Source: Anaerolineaceae bacterium (GTDB lineage Bacteria > Chloroflexota > Anaerolineae > Anaerolineales > Anaerolineaceae). Taken from it: a stretch of DNA of 7,505 nt. A model generated the notes under the pieces. It was given only the letters and a program-made list of their open reading frames with translations, ran no database searches and was not told the DNA's origin. The stretch covers positions 1 to 7,505 of the forward strand of contig DOEX01000232.1 of assembly GCA_003532515.1 (NCBI GenBank), given 5' to 3'. Made by a program: the position numbers and the translations under genes. Each line of letters begins with the position of its first letter. Position 1 is the stretch's first letter. Positions 1 through 6,750 of the stretch are shown one piece after another.

Positions 1-2
1 CC

Positions 3-1604
3 AGCTTTTACCGTCAGCAAATGCTCAACACTCCCGCAGGCAAAAAAGCGCTCGATTACCTCCACAAACGCGGTCTCACTGACGAGACCATCAAAATTTG
101 GGGGCTGGGCTACGCGCCCGGCGGTTGGACCGCGCTTCTTGATCACTTGCGCCTGAAAAACTATGAACCTGCCATCCTGGTGAGTGCGGGCTTGATGACT
201 GAGCGCGACGACGGCAGCATTCATGACCGTTTCCGCAACCGTTTAATGTTCCCGATCCGCGGACATTACGGTCAGATGGCTGGCTTTGGCGGGCGGGTGC
301 TGGACCCCGAGGACGTGCCAAAGTACCTGAATTCTCCGGCGACCGATGTGTTTGACAAAGGTCGTCTGCTCTATGGGCTTGACCTGGCGCGCAAAAGCAT
401 TCGCTCGCTCAACCAGGCGGTCATCGTTGAAGGTTATATGGATGTGATCGGCTTGCACCAGGCGGGCTTCAGCAATGCGGTCTCACCCATGGGCACCGCC
501 CTGACTGAGGATCAATTCCGCCTCATCAAACGCCTCACACGCAATATTGTACTTGCGCTTGATCCTGACGCTGCCGGTCAGAACGCCACCCTGAAAGGGC
601 TCGAAACGGCGCGCAAGGCGATGGACCAGGAGTCCGAAATCCGCTTTGACTCCCGCGGGCTCTTGCGTGTGGAACAGCATTTGAATGCTGATATCCGCGT
701 GACCGAACTGCCCGGGCTGATGGATCCGGATGAAATCGTGCTTGAAGACCCGGAAGCCTGGAAGCAAATCATCGCGAAGGCAAAACCAGTGGTGGTGCAT
801 GTCATGGAAACACTGGCAGCAAACCAGGATCTGCGGGATGCCAAGGTGAAACGCGACATTGCTTCCCAGGTGATGCCCCTGATTGACGACGTGGCGGATG
901 CAGTGGAGCGGGAAGCATACCGTCAGCAGCTGGCAGCTTTTTTGCGCGTAGATGAACGTTCTTTAAAAAGCACGCGCACTGAACTTGCGCATAGCCGTCG
1001 AAGAAAGATTGAAAATGATCAGGCAGATGTGATCCCTGCCAGCATGCTGAACAAACCAGCCCACAAAAACCAGAAACTTGAACGCTACCTTTTGCATGAT
1101 CTGTTCATCGATCCTGAAGGTCTGTTTCGCCTGGACAAGACCCTCTGCAATTTAGGACTTGACCCGATCATGGAATCTGATTTTCAGAGTGCCGATACCC
1201 TGGCAGGCTTTCGCTTGGTCAGAGACAGCCTGCGCCAGGTGGACTATACGCCGGCAGATTATATTGAAACGCGCTTGACCTCCGCGTTGGAATTTGAAGA
1301 AAATCCAACCTTTGTTGAGGTCCAATATGCCATCACCAAAGAGAAGCGGGATCAACACCAGGTACGGGCGGCTGTGCGGATGCGTTTGAATCGCCTGGAA
1401 GACAGGCTGGAAGAAATCAAATTCCTGCAGTCTGATGAGGTTGATTCAAAGACATACACAGATGAAGAAGTACAATTCCTTTATCTCGAATTACTGCAGA
1501 AGCGCCGCATGCTGGATAAAGCTTTGCTTGCACCGGAAGCCGGCGGCAGCACAAGGGTGCGGAGGACATCCTCCATCAAGAGTAAATCCAGAGACAAGGC
1601 TTGA
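3..1604 (+). CDS. dnaG: DNA primase DnaG, 5'-truncated by window edge
   Basis: DnaG makes the RNA primers used by the replisome. The reading frame is open to the left edge (first visible residues SFYRQQ before the Met at 21), so that ATG is internal and not the start. The N-terminal CHC2 zinc-binding domain lies outside the window. Counting from the Met at 21, residues 1-130 match the primase catalytic-core N-terminal half, with the GKKALDYLHKRGLT and LGYAPGGW signatures. The Toprim domain follows, with EGYMD (E137) and DPDAAG (D181, D183) supplying the metal-binding acidic residues. A segment near residues 208-224 (DSRGLLRVEQ...) between Toprim and the LPGLMDPDE motif seems to me typical of Chloroflexi primases; this is recollection, not a search. 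The C-terminal 200 residues are helical and charged, and should include the helicase-binding part. The stop lies 4 nt before the sigma factor gene. Confidence 0.95.
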   Translation, partial: SFYRQQMLNTPAGKKALDYLHKRGLTDETIKIWGLGYAPGGWTALLDHLRLKNYEPAILVSAGLMTERDDGSIHDRFRNRLMFPIRGHYGQMAGFGGRVLDPEDVPKYLNSPATDVFDKGRLLYGLDLARKSIRSLNQAVIVEGYMDVIGLHQAGFSNAVSPMGTALTEDQFRLIKRLTRNIVLALDPDAAGQNATLKGLETARKAMDQESEIRFDSRGLLRVEQHLNADIRVTELPGLMDPDEIVLEDPEAWKQIIAKAKPVVVHVMETLAANQDLRDAKVKRDIASQVMPLIDDVADAVEREAYRQQLAAFLRVDERSLKSTRTELAHSRRRKIENDQADVIPASMLNKPAHKNQKLERYLLHDLFIDPEGLFRLDKTLCNLGLDPIMESDFQSADTLAGFRLVRDSLRQVDYTPADYIETRLTSALEFEENPTFVEVQYAITKEKRDQHQVRAAVRMRLNRLEDRLEEIKFLQSDEVDSKTYTDEEVQFLYLELLQKRRMLDKALLAPEAGGSTRVRRTSSIKSKSRDKA

Positions 1605-1608
1605 GTAA

Positions 1609-3012
1609 ATGTCAGAAAACAACACGGATGATTTTGAACTGAGCGACGATCAACCAGAAACAGAGCCTGAAATACATAGAGGCGAAATTGTGGACGATCC
1701 GATCCAGCTCTACCTGCGGGACATAAGCCGCGAAGAGCTGCTTCTGGCAGAGCAGGAATTCTACCTGGCTATCGTTTTTCAGGCGAATGAACAGATGAAT
1801 CTTTATAGGGCTGGTGAGTCCGGCCTGAATTTGGAAAGCATCTTAGCCGACATGAAGACGACCTGGGCACAGGTGGAGATGGATGCAGCCAGGCTCTCCT
1901 TTCCGGCACCGGATGTAAAGATGGTGTTGGATGAAGCCAAGCATTTCCAGCAAAGCATGGAGATGCCCAATCCGCCATATATCCGTACCTACCTGGACGA
2001 TCCTCGTTGGGGCAGCGACAAGCATTGGGAAGATCTGGCACGCGACCTGCTGCGTTTCTTCAAGAATGCATACATTCTGCCCGAAGGTTTGATTGAACCA
2101 CTGAGCCTCAATTGGCTGAATGGCACCGACTTACAACACCTGGAAGCCAACCCGGCAGAAATAAAAACCGGCATTGATCGGGTTGTGGAAAATGCTGACT
2201 TTGCCAACCAAAAACTGGTGGAATACAACCTTCGCCTGGTGGTCAGCATAGCGAAACGCTACAACAACAGAGGCATTGCCATGGAGGATCTTATCCAGGA
2301 AGGCAATATGGGCTTGCTGAGGGGCATCCAGAAGTTCGACCCTGCCAAAGGCTTTCGCTTCAGCACTTATGCCACCTGGTGGATCCGCCAGGCAATCACC
2401 CGCTATATTCATGAGAATGCGCGCACCATTCGCATACCGGTACACATTGTCGAATCCATTAGCAAATTGGTAAAAGTGCAGCACCGCCTGGTGCAAATCC
2501 TGGGTCGGGACCCAACCTTCGCTGAGATGGCAGTTAAGTCAGGTTTTCTCTCAGAAGAAGACGTCAGTGCCATCCTCGAGATCGGGGGGAGCCGCGAGCT
2601 GGCGGATAAGGATTTGCTGCATCGCTGGGATGAAGCCACGCAGAAGGTGGAGGCGGTCTTGAAGTCAGCCGAGGAGCCCGTCTCGCTGGAAAGCCCGGTA
2701 GGTGATGCGGAAAACAGTACTTTGGGCGATTACATCCCCGATTTGGACGCGATCGAACCGATGGAAGAAGTCATGCGCGACAGTCTGCGCAACTCCGTGC
2801 GGGAATCTCTGGATAGTTTGCCTGAGCGTGAACGAGATGTGCTTGAATTGCGTTTTGGTCTGAAGGATGGCGTGTATCATTCGCTGGAAGAGATCAGCAA
2901 CTACTTTGGTCTGACGCGTGAACGCATCAGGCAGATCGAAAGCTCAGCCTTGCGAAAACTGCGCGATCCAAAACGCCGAAATTCACTCAAGGATTATTTA
3001 CCTGGAAGTTGA
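1609..3012 (+). CDS. rpoD: Primary RNA polymerase sigma factor (sigma-70, RpoD/SigA)
   Basis: This protein directs core RNA polymerase to housekeeping promoters. Region 1.2 is at residues 29-55 (DDPIQLYLRDI). Region 2 is at about 200-270, with NLRLVVSIAKRY, EDLIQEGNMGL, the -10 melting and recognition helix FSTYATWWIRQAI. Region 3 starts at ARTIRIPVHIVE; the sigma finger is EEPVSLESPVG near 355-365. Region 4 is at about 395-465, with the -35 helix-turn-helix GLTRERIRQIE. The acidic region 1.1 of proteobacterial RpoD is absent or very short (about 28 acidic residues). There are two departures from a minimal SigA: a long non-conserved block between 1.2 and 2.1 (about 56-195), and about 25 extra residues (326-350) just before the sigma finger. 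The gene sits between dnaG and the ATL gene with gaps of 4 and 3 nt, so translation is probably coupled. The likely ribosome binding site is the AAGG at 1596-1599, inside the dnaG end. Confidence 0.96.
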   Translation: MSENNTDDFELSDDQPETEPEIHRGEIVDDPIQLYLRDISREELLLAEQEFYLAIVFQANEQMNLYRAGESGLNLESILADMKTTWAQVEMDAARLSFPAPDVKMVLDEAKHFQQSMEMPNPPYIRTYLDDPRWGSDKHWEDLARDLLRFFKNAYILPEGLIEPLSLNWLNGTDLQHLEANPAEIKTGIDRVVENADFANQKLVEYNLRLVVSIAKRYNNRGIAMEDLIQEGNMGLLRGIQKFDPAKGFRFSTYATWWIRQAITRYIHENARTIRIPVHIVESISKLVKVQHRLVQILGRDPTFAEMAVKSGFLSEEDVSAILEIGGSRELADKDLLHRWDEATQKVEAVLKSAEEPVSLESPVGDAENSTLGDYIPDLDAIEPMEEVMRDSLRNSVRESLDSLPERERDVLELRFGLKDGVYHSLEEISNYFGLTRERIRQIESSALRKLRDPKRRNSLKDYLPGS

Positions 3013-3015
3013 CCC

Positions 3016-3336
3016 ATGAAAACCGAACACCACTCAACGCTTCATCAGCGCATTTTTGACTTGGTGGAAGCAATTCCTGCTGGCAAAGTTGCCACCTACG
3101 GTCAAATTGGCGCAATAGTCGGCGGCTGCAGCGGCAGGATCGTTGGCTTTGCGCTGGCTTCTTTGCGCTACACGGAGGACCGGCAGGTGCCCTGGCAGCG
3201 CGTGATCAACCGCCAGGGCAAAATCAGTCTCACCGGACCCGATGCGGCACTCCAACGGGCATTGCTGGAGGACGAAGGCGTGCGTTTTGACACCGAAGGC
3301 GTGATCGACCTGGCAGAATTTGGCTGGAAAACCTAA
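3016..3336 (+). CDS. Alkyltransferase-like (ATL) protein, MGMT DNA-binding domain with Cys-to-Trp
   Basis: The 106 residues cover only the DNA-binding domain of the O6-methylguanine methyltransferase family. The motifs are KVATYGQIG (Tyr28, the base-flipping position), SGRIVG (Arg41, the arginine finger) and PWQRVINRQGKISL at 59-72. In active methyltransferases the signature is PCHRV; here the acceptor Cys is Trp60, which defines the ATL subfamily (E. coli YbaZ, S. pombe Atl1). Known members cannot repair DNA themselves. They bind and flip O6-alkylguanine and channel it to nucleotide excision repair. The same role is inferred here. A single Cys (Cys38) remains, but it is outside the active-site motif. 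The start ATG is 3 nt after the sigma stop, and GGAAG at 3004-3008 serves as a ribosome binding site within the sigma gene's end. The MGMT family is certain; the ATL subtype rests on a visible residue. Confidence 0.9.
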   Translation: MKTEHHSTLHQRIFDLVEAIPAGKVATYGQIGAIVGGCSGRIVGFALASLRYTEDRQVPWQRVINRQGKISLTGPDAALQRALLEDEGVRFDTEGVIDLAEFGWKT

Positions 3337-3358
3337 GATTTAGCGATAAGAGGCAGAC

Positions 3359-4213
3359 GTGTTCTCGATTACATCCTTTGATAATGCCCATTTGTTTTAC
3401 GAGCAGGCTCACCACCTCTGGAAAGCTGCTGAAACGCGCAACAACCTGATCCTGGGATTGTCCCTGCGCCTGACGTCTAACTTGCACGCTTACGGGGAGG
3501 CGATGCCGTTAATGGCGCTGGTTAAAGACGAAAACGGTGAGATTGGGGCTTCAGCGCTGATGACGCCCCCTTTCGCCTTGATTGTGCAGAGCGAACCGCT
3601 GAACAAACTGGCCTTGGAAGCGCTCGCCGACGCTCTGATTGCAGACGGCTTGCGTTTGCCAAGCGTGAACGGCGTGGATGAAGCGAGCGACTGTTTTGCT
3701 GAGATCTGGCAGGAGAAAACCGGGCAGCAGGCGCGACGGATCGTGAACACGCGGGCGTATGAACTGCGGCAGGTTTTACCAATCGATTATCCAGCGGGCA
3801 GAATGAAGATCGCAGAAGAATCGGACGCTCAGATCGCGGCAGACATGCACAATGCCATGATCGAAGAAGTCATTTTGGGACCCCGCAGATTGGCTACGGA
3901 GGAATCGGAAATGGAAAACATTCGGCTAAAGCGCACTTTCTTTTGGGTGGATGGGGGCGAGGTGGTCAGCATTACCATTGCAACCCGTCCGCAGATCAAA
4001 AGCATCTGTGTGGGCGGGGTGTATACCCCTCCTCGCTATCGCCGGAAGGGATATGCCAGAGCCTTGGTGGCAGAGGTGTCAAAAGAGCTCCTCGCGCGCG
4101 GTTATGAACTGACCAACCTCTTCACCGACCTCTCCAACCCCACCAGCAACAAAATCTACCAGGAAATCGGCTACCAGCCAGTATGCGACTATCACCAGTA
4201 TGAGTTTAACTAA
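3359..4213 (+). CDS. GNAT family N-acetyltransferase (GTG start)
   Basis: The 284-residue protein has a C-terminal GNAT fold, which transfers an acetyl group from acetyl-CoA to an amine; the substrate is unknown. The acetyl-CoA binding motif A is at about 217-240 (VGGVYTPPRYRRKGYARAL), with the R-x-x-G-x-A loop visible as RRKGYA at 228-233. Motif B follows (LFTDLSNPTSNKIYQEIGYQPV, about 254-275), ending in the usual Asn, Tyr and GY residues. The N-terminal 140 residues are not recognised. They may be a degenerate second GNAT-like half, as in tandem-GNAT proteins. No in-frame ATG precedes residue 49, and AAGAGG at 3348-3353 lies 5 nt before the GTG at 3359, so I chose that start. It lies 22 nt after the ATL gene and is probably the last gene of the operon. 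It is also the last GC-rich gene before the composition shift. Confidence 0.85.
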   Translation: MFSITSFDNAHLFYEQAHHLWKAAETRNNLILGLSLRLTSNLHAYGEAMPLMALVKDENGEIGASALMTPPFALIVQSEPLNKLALEALADALIADGLRLPSVNGVDEASDCFAEIWQEKTGQQARRIVNTRAYELRQVLPIDYPAGRMKIAEESDAQIAADMHNAMIEEVILGPRRLATEESEMENIRLKRTFFWVDGGEVVSITIATRPQIKSICVGGVYTPPRYRRKGYARALVAEVSKELLARGYELTNLFTDLSNPTSNKIYQEIGYQPVCDYHQYEFN

Positions 4214-4361
4214 ACTTACAAGTAGGTTACCTGAAGATTCTAAACTTATGAATCCTAAGAAATAAACAATTCGTTGGGAAATAAGCAGTTGATGATCATT
4301 GCCAGGGAATTATGTTTGTAAATCCAGAAAATGTATGCGAGAGAAGAGATGTGTCAAGGAC
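4214..4361. other. AT-rich junction between housekeeping operon and restriction-modification island
   Basis: There is no gene here. Base composition falls abruptly right after the GNAT stop codon. CTAAACTTA occurs twice, at 4210-4218 and 4240-4248, exactly 30 bp apart; the first copy spans the stop codon. A weak inverted repeat GATTC...GAATC lies at 4236-4240 and 4250-4254. Neither has a U-tract, so I see no convincing terminator for the operon on the left. The segment probably marks the left boundary of transferred DNA. Confidence 0.45.
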
Positions 4362-4391
4362 TTAACAAAATAATGTTCTTCTTGTTATAAT
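4362..4391 (+). promoter_or_regulatory. Sigma-70 type promoter for the restriction-modification operon
   Basis: TTAACA at 4362-4367 (5 of 6 matches to TTGACA) is followed after 18 bp by TATAAT at 4386-4391, a perfect -10 box. TG at 4383-4384 makes it an extended -10 (TGTTATAAT). Transcription should start near 4397-4399, only about 10 nt before the methylase ATG. An inverted repeat TAACAA (4363-4368) / TTGTTA (4382-4387) overlaps both boxes and could be an operator or chance in AT-rich DNA. Confidence 0.75.
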
Positions 4392-4396
4392 GATTA

Positions 4397-4408
4397 CTGT
4401 GCACACAG
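4397..4408 (+). promoter_or_regulatory. 12-bp palindrome at the predicted transcription start
   Basis: CTGTG-CA-CACAG has perfect 5-bp arms around a 2-bp centre. It fills the space between the predicted transcription start and the methylase ATG. No Shine-Dalgarno sequence is present. It could be an operator, for example for autoregulation by the methylase, as known in some type II systems, or simply a short leader. The role is inferred only. Confidence 0.35.
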
Positions 4409-5800
4409 ATGAACCAAAAATGGCATGATCTTATGATAACTGAAGAAAATTTCTCTGAAATTCTTACTGATCCAGAAAAGTTTGCGTTTTTTATGGAGAA
4501 TGAAAGTAATAATGGGAAACGGATACAAGTTTTAGAAAAGTTAGGATATCTCGATAAAAACTTCGATAAAAGACCTTTGTTAAAGTTACTAGCGGACTCG
4601 AACGACCAAGTCCGGTTCTTAGCAGTAAAGAACTTAGCCAAATTTTCTGATTTTTCCTTGCTCGACACTTTTTATTATATTTCGACACACGATCCGACTT
4701 CTATGGTTAGGAGAGAGGCTGTTTCTGGACTTGGTAGACTGCGACATAAGAGTGCTATTCCATACCTTATAAAACTTACTGACGACAAAGACCCAAAAGT
4801 TGTAATGCAAGCTATTAGAGCATTACTAGTTTTTAAGAATAACCCCACAGTGATTAATTGCCTTGAAAAAACAATGGATCACCCCAACGAATTAGTACGA
4901 GATTACATAACCGCAGAAATCGCCAGGCCAACCAAAGACACTTTATCAAAGCATTCATATGTGAACCCAATTTTGAAGAATGTAATAGTAAATGGTGATG
5001 TGCTTGAGTTATTGCCGTATGTACCCGAGGAATCGATTCACCTTACATTTACGTCACCTCCATACTACAACGCTCGAGATTACTCAATTTATTCCAGCTA
5101 TTCAGAATATCTCGTATTTTTACGAAAGGTATTTACGGAAGTTTATCGAATTACAAAAGAAGGTAGATTTTTTGTCTTAAACACTTCACCAATAATAATC
5201 CCTAGAGCTAGTCGAAATCACTCGAGTAAACGTTATCCCATTCCATTTGACATACATCCATTATTAATTGAAATGGGTTGGGAGTTTATTGATGATATTG
5301 TCTGGGAAAAGCCTGAATTCACTGTAAAAAACAGAATTGCAGGTTTTCTACAGCATCGAAAACCATTAGCATACAAACCTAATGCGGTCACAGAAATGAT
5401 AATGGTTTATAGAAAAAAAACAACAAGGTTACTTGATTGGAATATTCATCAGTACGATCCTAAGATTGTAAACGACAGTAAAGTAAAAGACGGTTTTGAA
5501 ACTACAAACGTATGGAAAATTGATCCGAAGTACGACAAATTACATAGTGCAGTTTTTCCAATTGAATTATGCAACAAAATAATATCGTATTACTCGATGG
5601 TTGGTGATTTAGTTTTCGATCCGTTTGGGGGAAGCGGAACAATAGCCAAATCTGCTCATGGTTTAAGACGGAATTTTTTCCTCACAGAAATAGACACCAA
5701 TTACTTTGCTAATATGAAGGAATCGATCTTGATCGATAATAAGATTCAAAATGTAACCTTTTTAAGCACAGATGATTTCCAGAGGAGGATAAACAAATGA
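4409..5800 (+). CDS. DNA amino-methyltransferase (probably N4-cytosine, beta class) with N-terminal HEAT-like repeats
   Basis: This is the modification enzyme of a type II restriction-modification pair. Residues 1-45 are not recognised. Residues about 52-172 form roughly four HEAT-like helical repeats (for example LLKLLADSNDQVRFLAVKNL and PTSMVRREAVSGLGRL), a protein- or DNA-interaction scaffold. The methyltransferase domain begins near 190 (VIVNGDVLELLP). Catalytic motif IV is TSPPY at 215-219 and AdoMet-binding motif I is DPFGGSGT at 404-411, with acidic E427 and D429 downstream. The order IV, target-recognition region, I is the beta class. The SPPY form is usual for N4-cytosine enzymes, but base specificity is inferred. 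The chosen ATG has no Shine-Dalgarno and lies about 10 nt from the predicted transcription start, suggesting a nearly leaderless message. Met9 (4433) is an alternative, also without a Shine-Dalgarno. The gene overlaps the nuclease gene by 4 nt (ATGA) and is AT-rich, unlike the operon to its left. Confidence 0.92.
   Translation: MNQKWHDLMITEENFSEILTDPEKFAFFMENESNNGKRIQVLEKLGYLDKNFDKRPLLKLLADSNDQVRFLAVKNLAKFSDFSLLDTFYYISTHDPTSMVRREAVSGLGRLRHKSAIPYLIKLTDDKDPKVVMQAIRALLVFKNNPTVINCLEKTMDHPNELVRDYITAEIARPTKDTLSKHSYVNPILKNVIVNGDVLELLPYVPEESIHLTFTSPPYYNARDYSIYSSYSEYLVFLRKVFTEVYRITKEGRFFVLNTSPIIIPRASRNHSSKRYPIPFDIHPLLIEMGWEFIDDIVWEKPEFTVKNRIAGFLQHRKPLAYKPNAVTEMIMVYRKKTTRLLDWNIHQYDPKIVNDSKVKDGFETTNVWKIDPKYDKLHSAVFPIELCNKIISYYSMVGDLVFDPFGGSGTIAKSAHGLRRNFFLTEIDTNYFANMKESILIDNKIQNVTFLSTDDFQRRINK
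5782..5788 (+). promoter_or_regulatory. Strong ribosome binding site for the endonuclease gene
   Basis: GAGGAGG lies 8 nt before the ATG at 5797, inside the last codons of the methylase gene. It fixes the endonuclease start. It contrasts with the methylase, which has no such site. Together with the ATGA overlap it points to translation coupled to, but initiated independently of, the methylase. Confidence 0.85.
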
Positions 5801-6726
5801 GCATATCAAGTATTGTCATAAAGCGGATTGTTTTTCAACTAATCACAGGTCAAGATTATCGGATGGAAGTCTTATCACTAATTAATTCTACGTTCTTACA
5901 ATATACTATCGATTTTTTCAAGTTGGTTATTGATGCAAAAATTGAAAACAAAGACCTTACGCTCGATTGGTATAAGGACAAGTTTGTTAGTAATCCATTG
6001 CTCGAGCCTAAAGAACGCGCAATTAATGCAGGAATTAACAAAAAGACTATCCATAATATGCATGGAAGCTCAACGAAATCTATATTAATCAATGCCGCTG
6101 AAGAAAGCTATGATCATTTGTCAAGGACAATCAATGAGTTGATCGATGACTCTGGCAGCCTGGATGTCAACCTAATATTAAAATTCAACAAAGCTAGTGT
6201 CGAGCTGACCCTAAATGAAAGCTTACTTGTAATTAATGCATTAGCAGTAAAGCGATCAGAATTAAGAGGCGGGCTTTGGTCAACAGCTGGGAAAAGAGTT
6301 GAAGTACCATTAGTCTATACTTTATGCAAGCTCTTCAAGGTTCCAGAGGAGAATTATAGAAAGATGCCGGGCGGAAAGTTTTATCGAAATATCGAAATTA
6401 CACGGCAAATTGATTCGTACATAAACTATGATGGAAAGACATTCTATAAATGCGAAGTGAAATTAATGGGTAAGGGAAATCCTGAAAGTGCTGATGCTGC
6501 TTTTGCTAGAGATACACACATTTTTATTGCAGATACATTGTCAGAAAAAAACAAGGTTCAATTTAACCATGCCAGGAAAGAATGGGTTGAGCTTCATACG
6601 AAGGATGGGTATCGAAGGTTTAATGATGTATTGAACCATTTGGACATCCCGCACGAAAATTTTTCTGGAGATCTTACCCAAGAGCTGAACAATATACTAG
6701 AAGGTATTTTTTCAGATATTGAATAA
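5797..6726 (+). CDS. Type II restriction endonuclease, PD-(D/E)XK fold, CfrBI-like
   Basis: This is the predicted nuclease partner of the overlapping methylase; it should cut unmodified DNA at the shared recognition site. The N-terminal half is mostly helical (residues 1-150, including DWYKDKFVS and AINAGINKKTIHNM). The catalytic region is ITRQIDSYI...KCEVKLMGKGNPESADA at about 201-234. D206 and the E220-V-K222 triad 14 residues later fit the PD-(D/E)XK metal-binding core. Conserved-looking blocks are SLLVINALAVKRSELRGGLWSTAGKRVE (142-169) and KEWVELHTKDGYRRF (261-275). The whole pattern resembles my recollection of the CfrBI restriction endonuclease family (CfrBI cuts CCWWGG), but I could not run a profile search. 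The 309-residue length looks complete. The start is set by the ATGA overlap and the GAGGAGG site. Being a restriction enzyme is well supported; the CfrBI family is about even to likely; the target sequence is unproven. Confidence 0.83.
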   Translation: MSISSIVIKRIVFQLITGQDYRMEVLSLINSTFLQYTIDFFKLVIDAKIENKDLTLDWYKDKFVSNPLLEPKERAINAGINKKTIHNMHGSSTKSILINAAEESYDHLSRTINELIDDSGSLDVNLILKFNKASVELTLNESLLVINALAVKRSELRGGLWSTAGKRVEVPLVYTLCKLFKVPEENYRKMPGGKFYRNIEITRQIDSYINYDGKTFYKCEVKLMGKGNPESADAAFARDTHIFIADTLSEKNKVQFNHARKEWVELHTKDGYRRFNDVLNHLDIPHENFSGDLTQELNNILEGIFSDIE

Positions 6727-6750
6727 CATATTTTCTTCTTTCATAACCGC

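Noticed and set aside
3190..3210. Active O6-methylguanine-DNA methyltransferase
   Set aside because: The acceptor position in the PCHRV-type motif is Trp60 (PWQRV), so methyl transfer to Cys is not possible; called as ATL instead.
4214..4408. Controller (C) protein gene or C-boxes
   Set aside because: No small helix-turn-helix ORF and no paired C-box pattern are visible upstream of the methylase.
4593..4614. Hairpin CGGACT...AGTCCG inside the methylase gene
   Set aside because: A 6-bp stem with a 10-nt loop in coding sequence is expected by chance and has no positional support.
4354..4668. Minus-strand ORFs across the start of the methylase gene
   Set aside because: They lie opposite a clearly conserved coding frame with HEAT-like repeats, lack recognisable motifs and have the look of antisense shadows.
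4992..5180. 62-codon plus-strand ORF inside the methylase gene
   Set aside because: It overlaps the TSPPY catalytic region in another frame and shows no motif or ribosome binding site of its own.
4409..6726. Avoidance of CCWWGG sites within the restriction-modification genes
   Set aside because: I see none here against five in the GC-rich left part (487, 841, 2279, 3612, 4062), but the AT-rich composition predicts only about one, so the absence is not evidence of avoidance.
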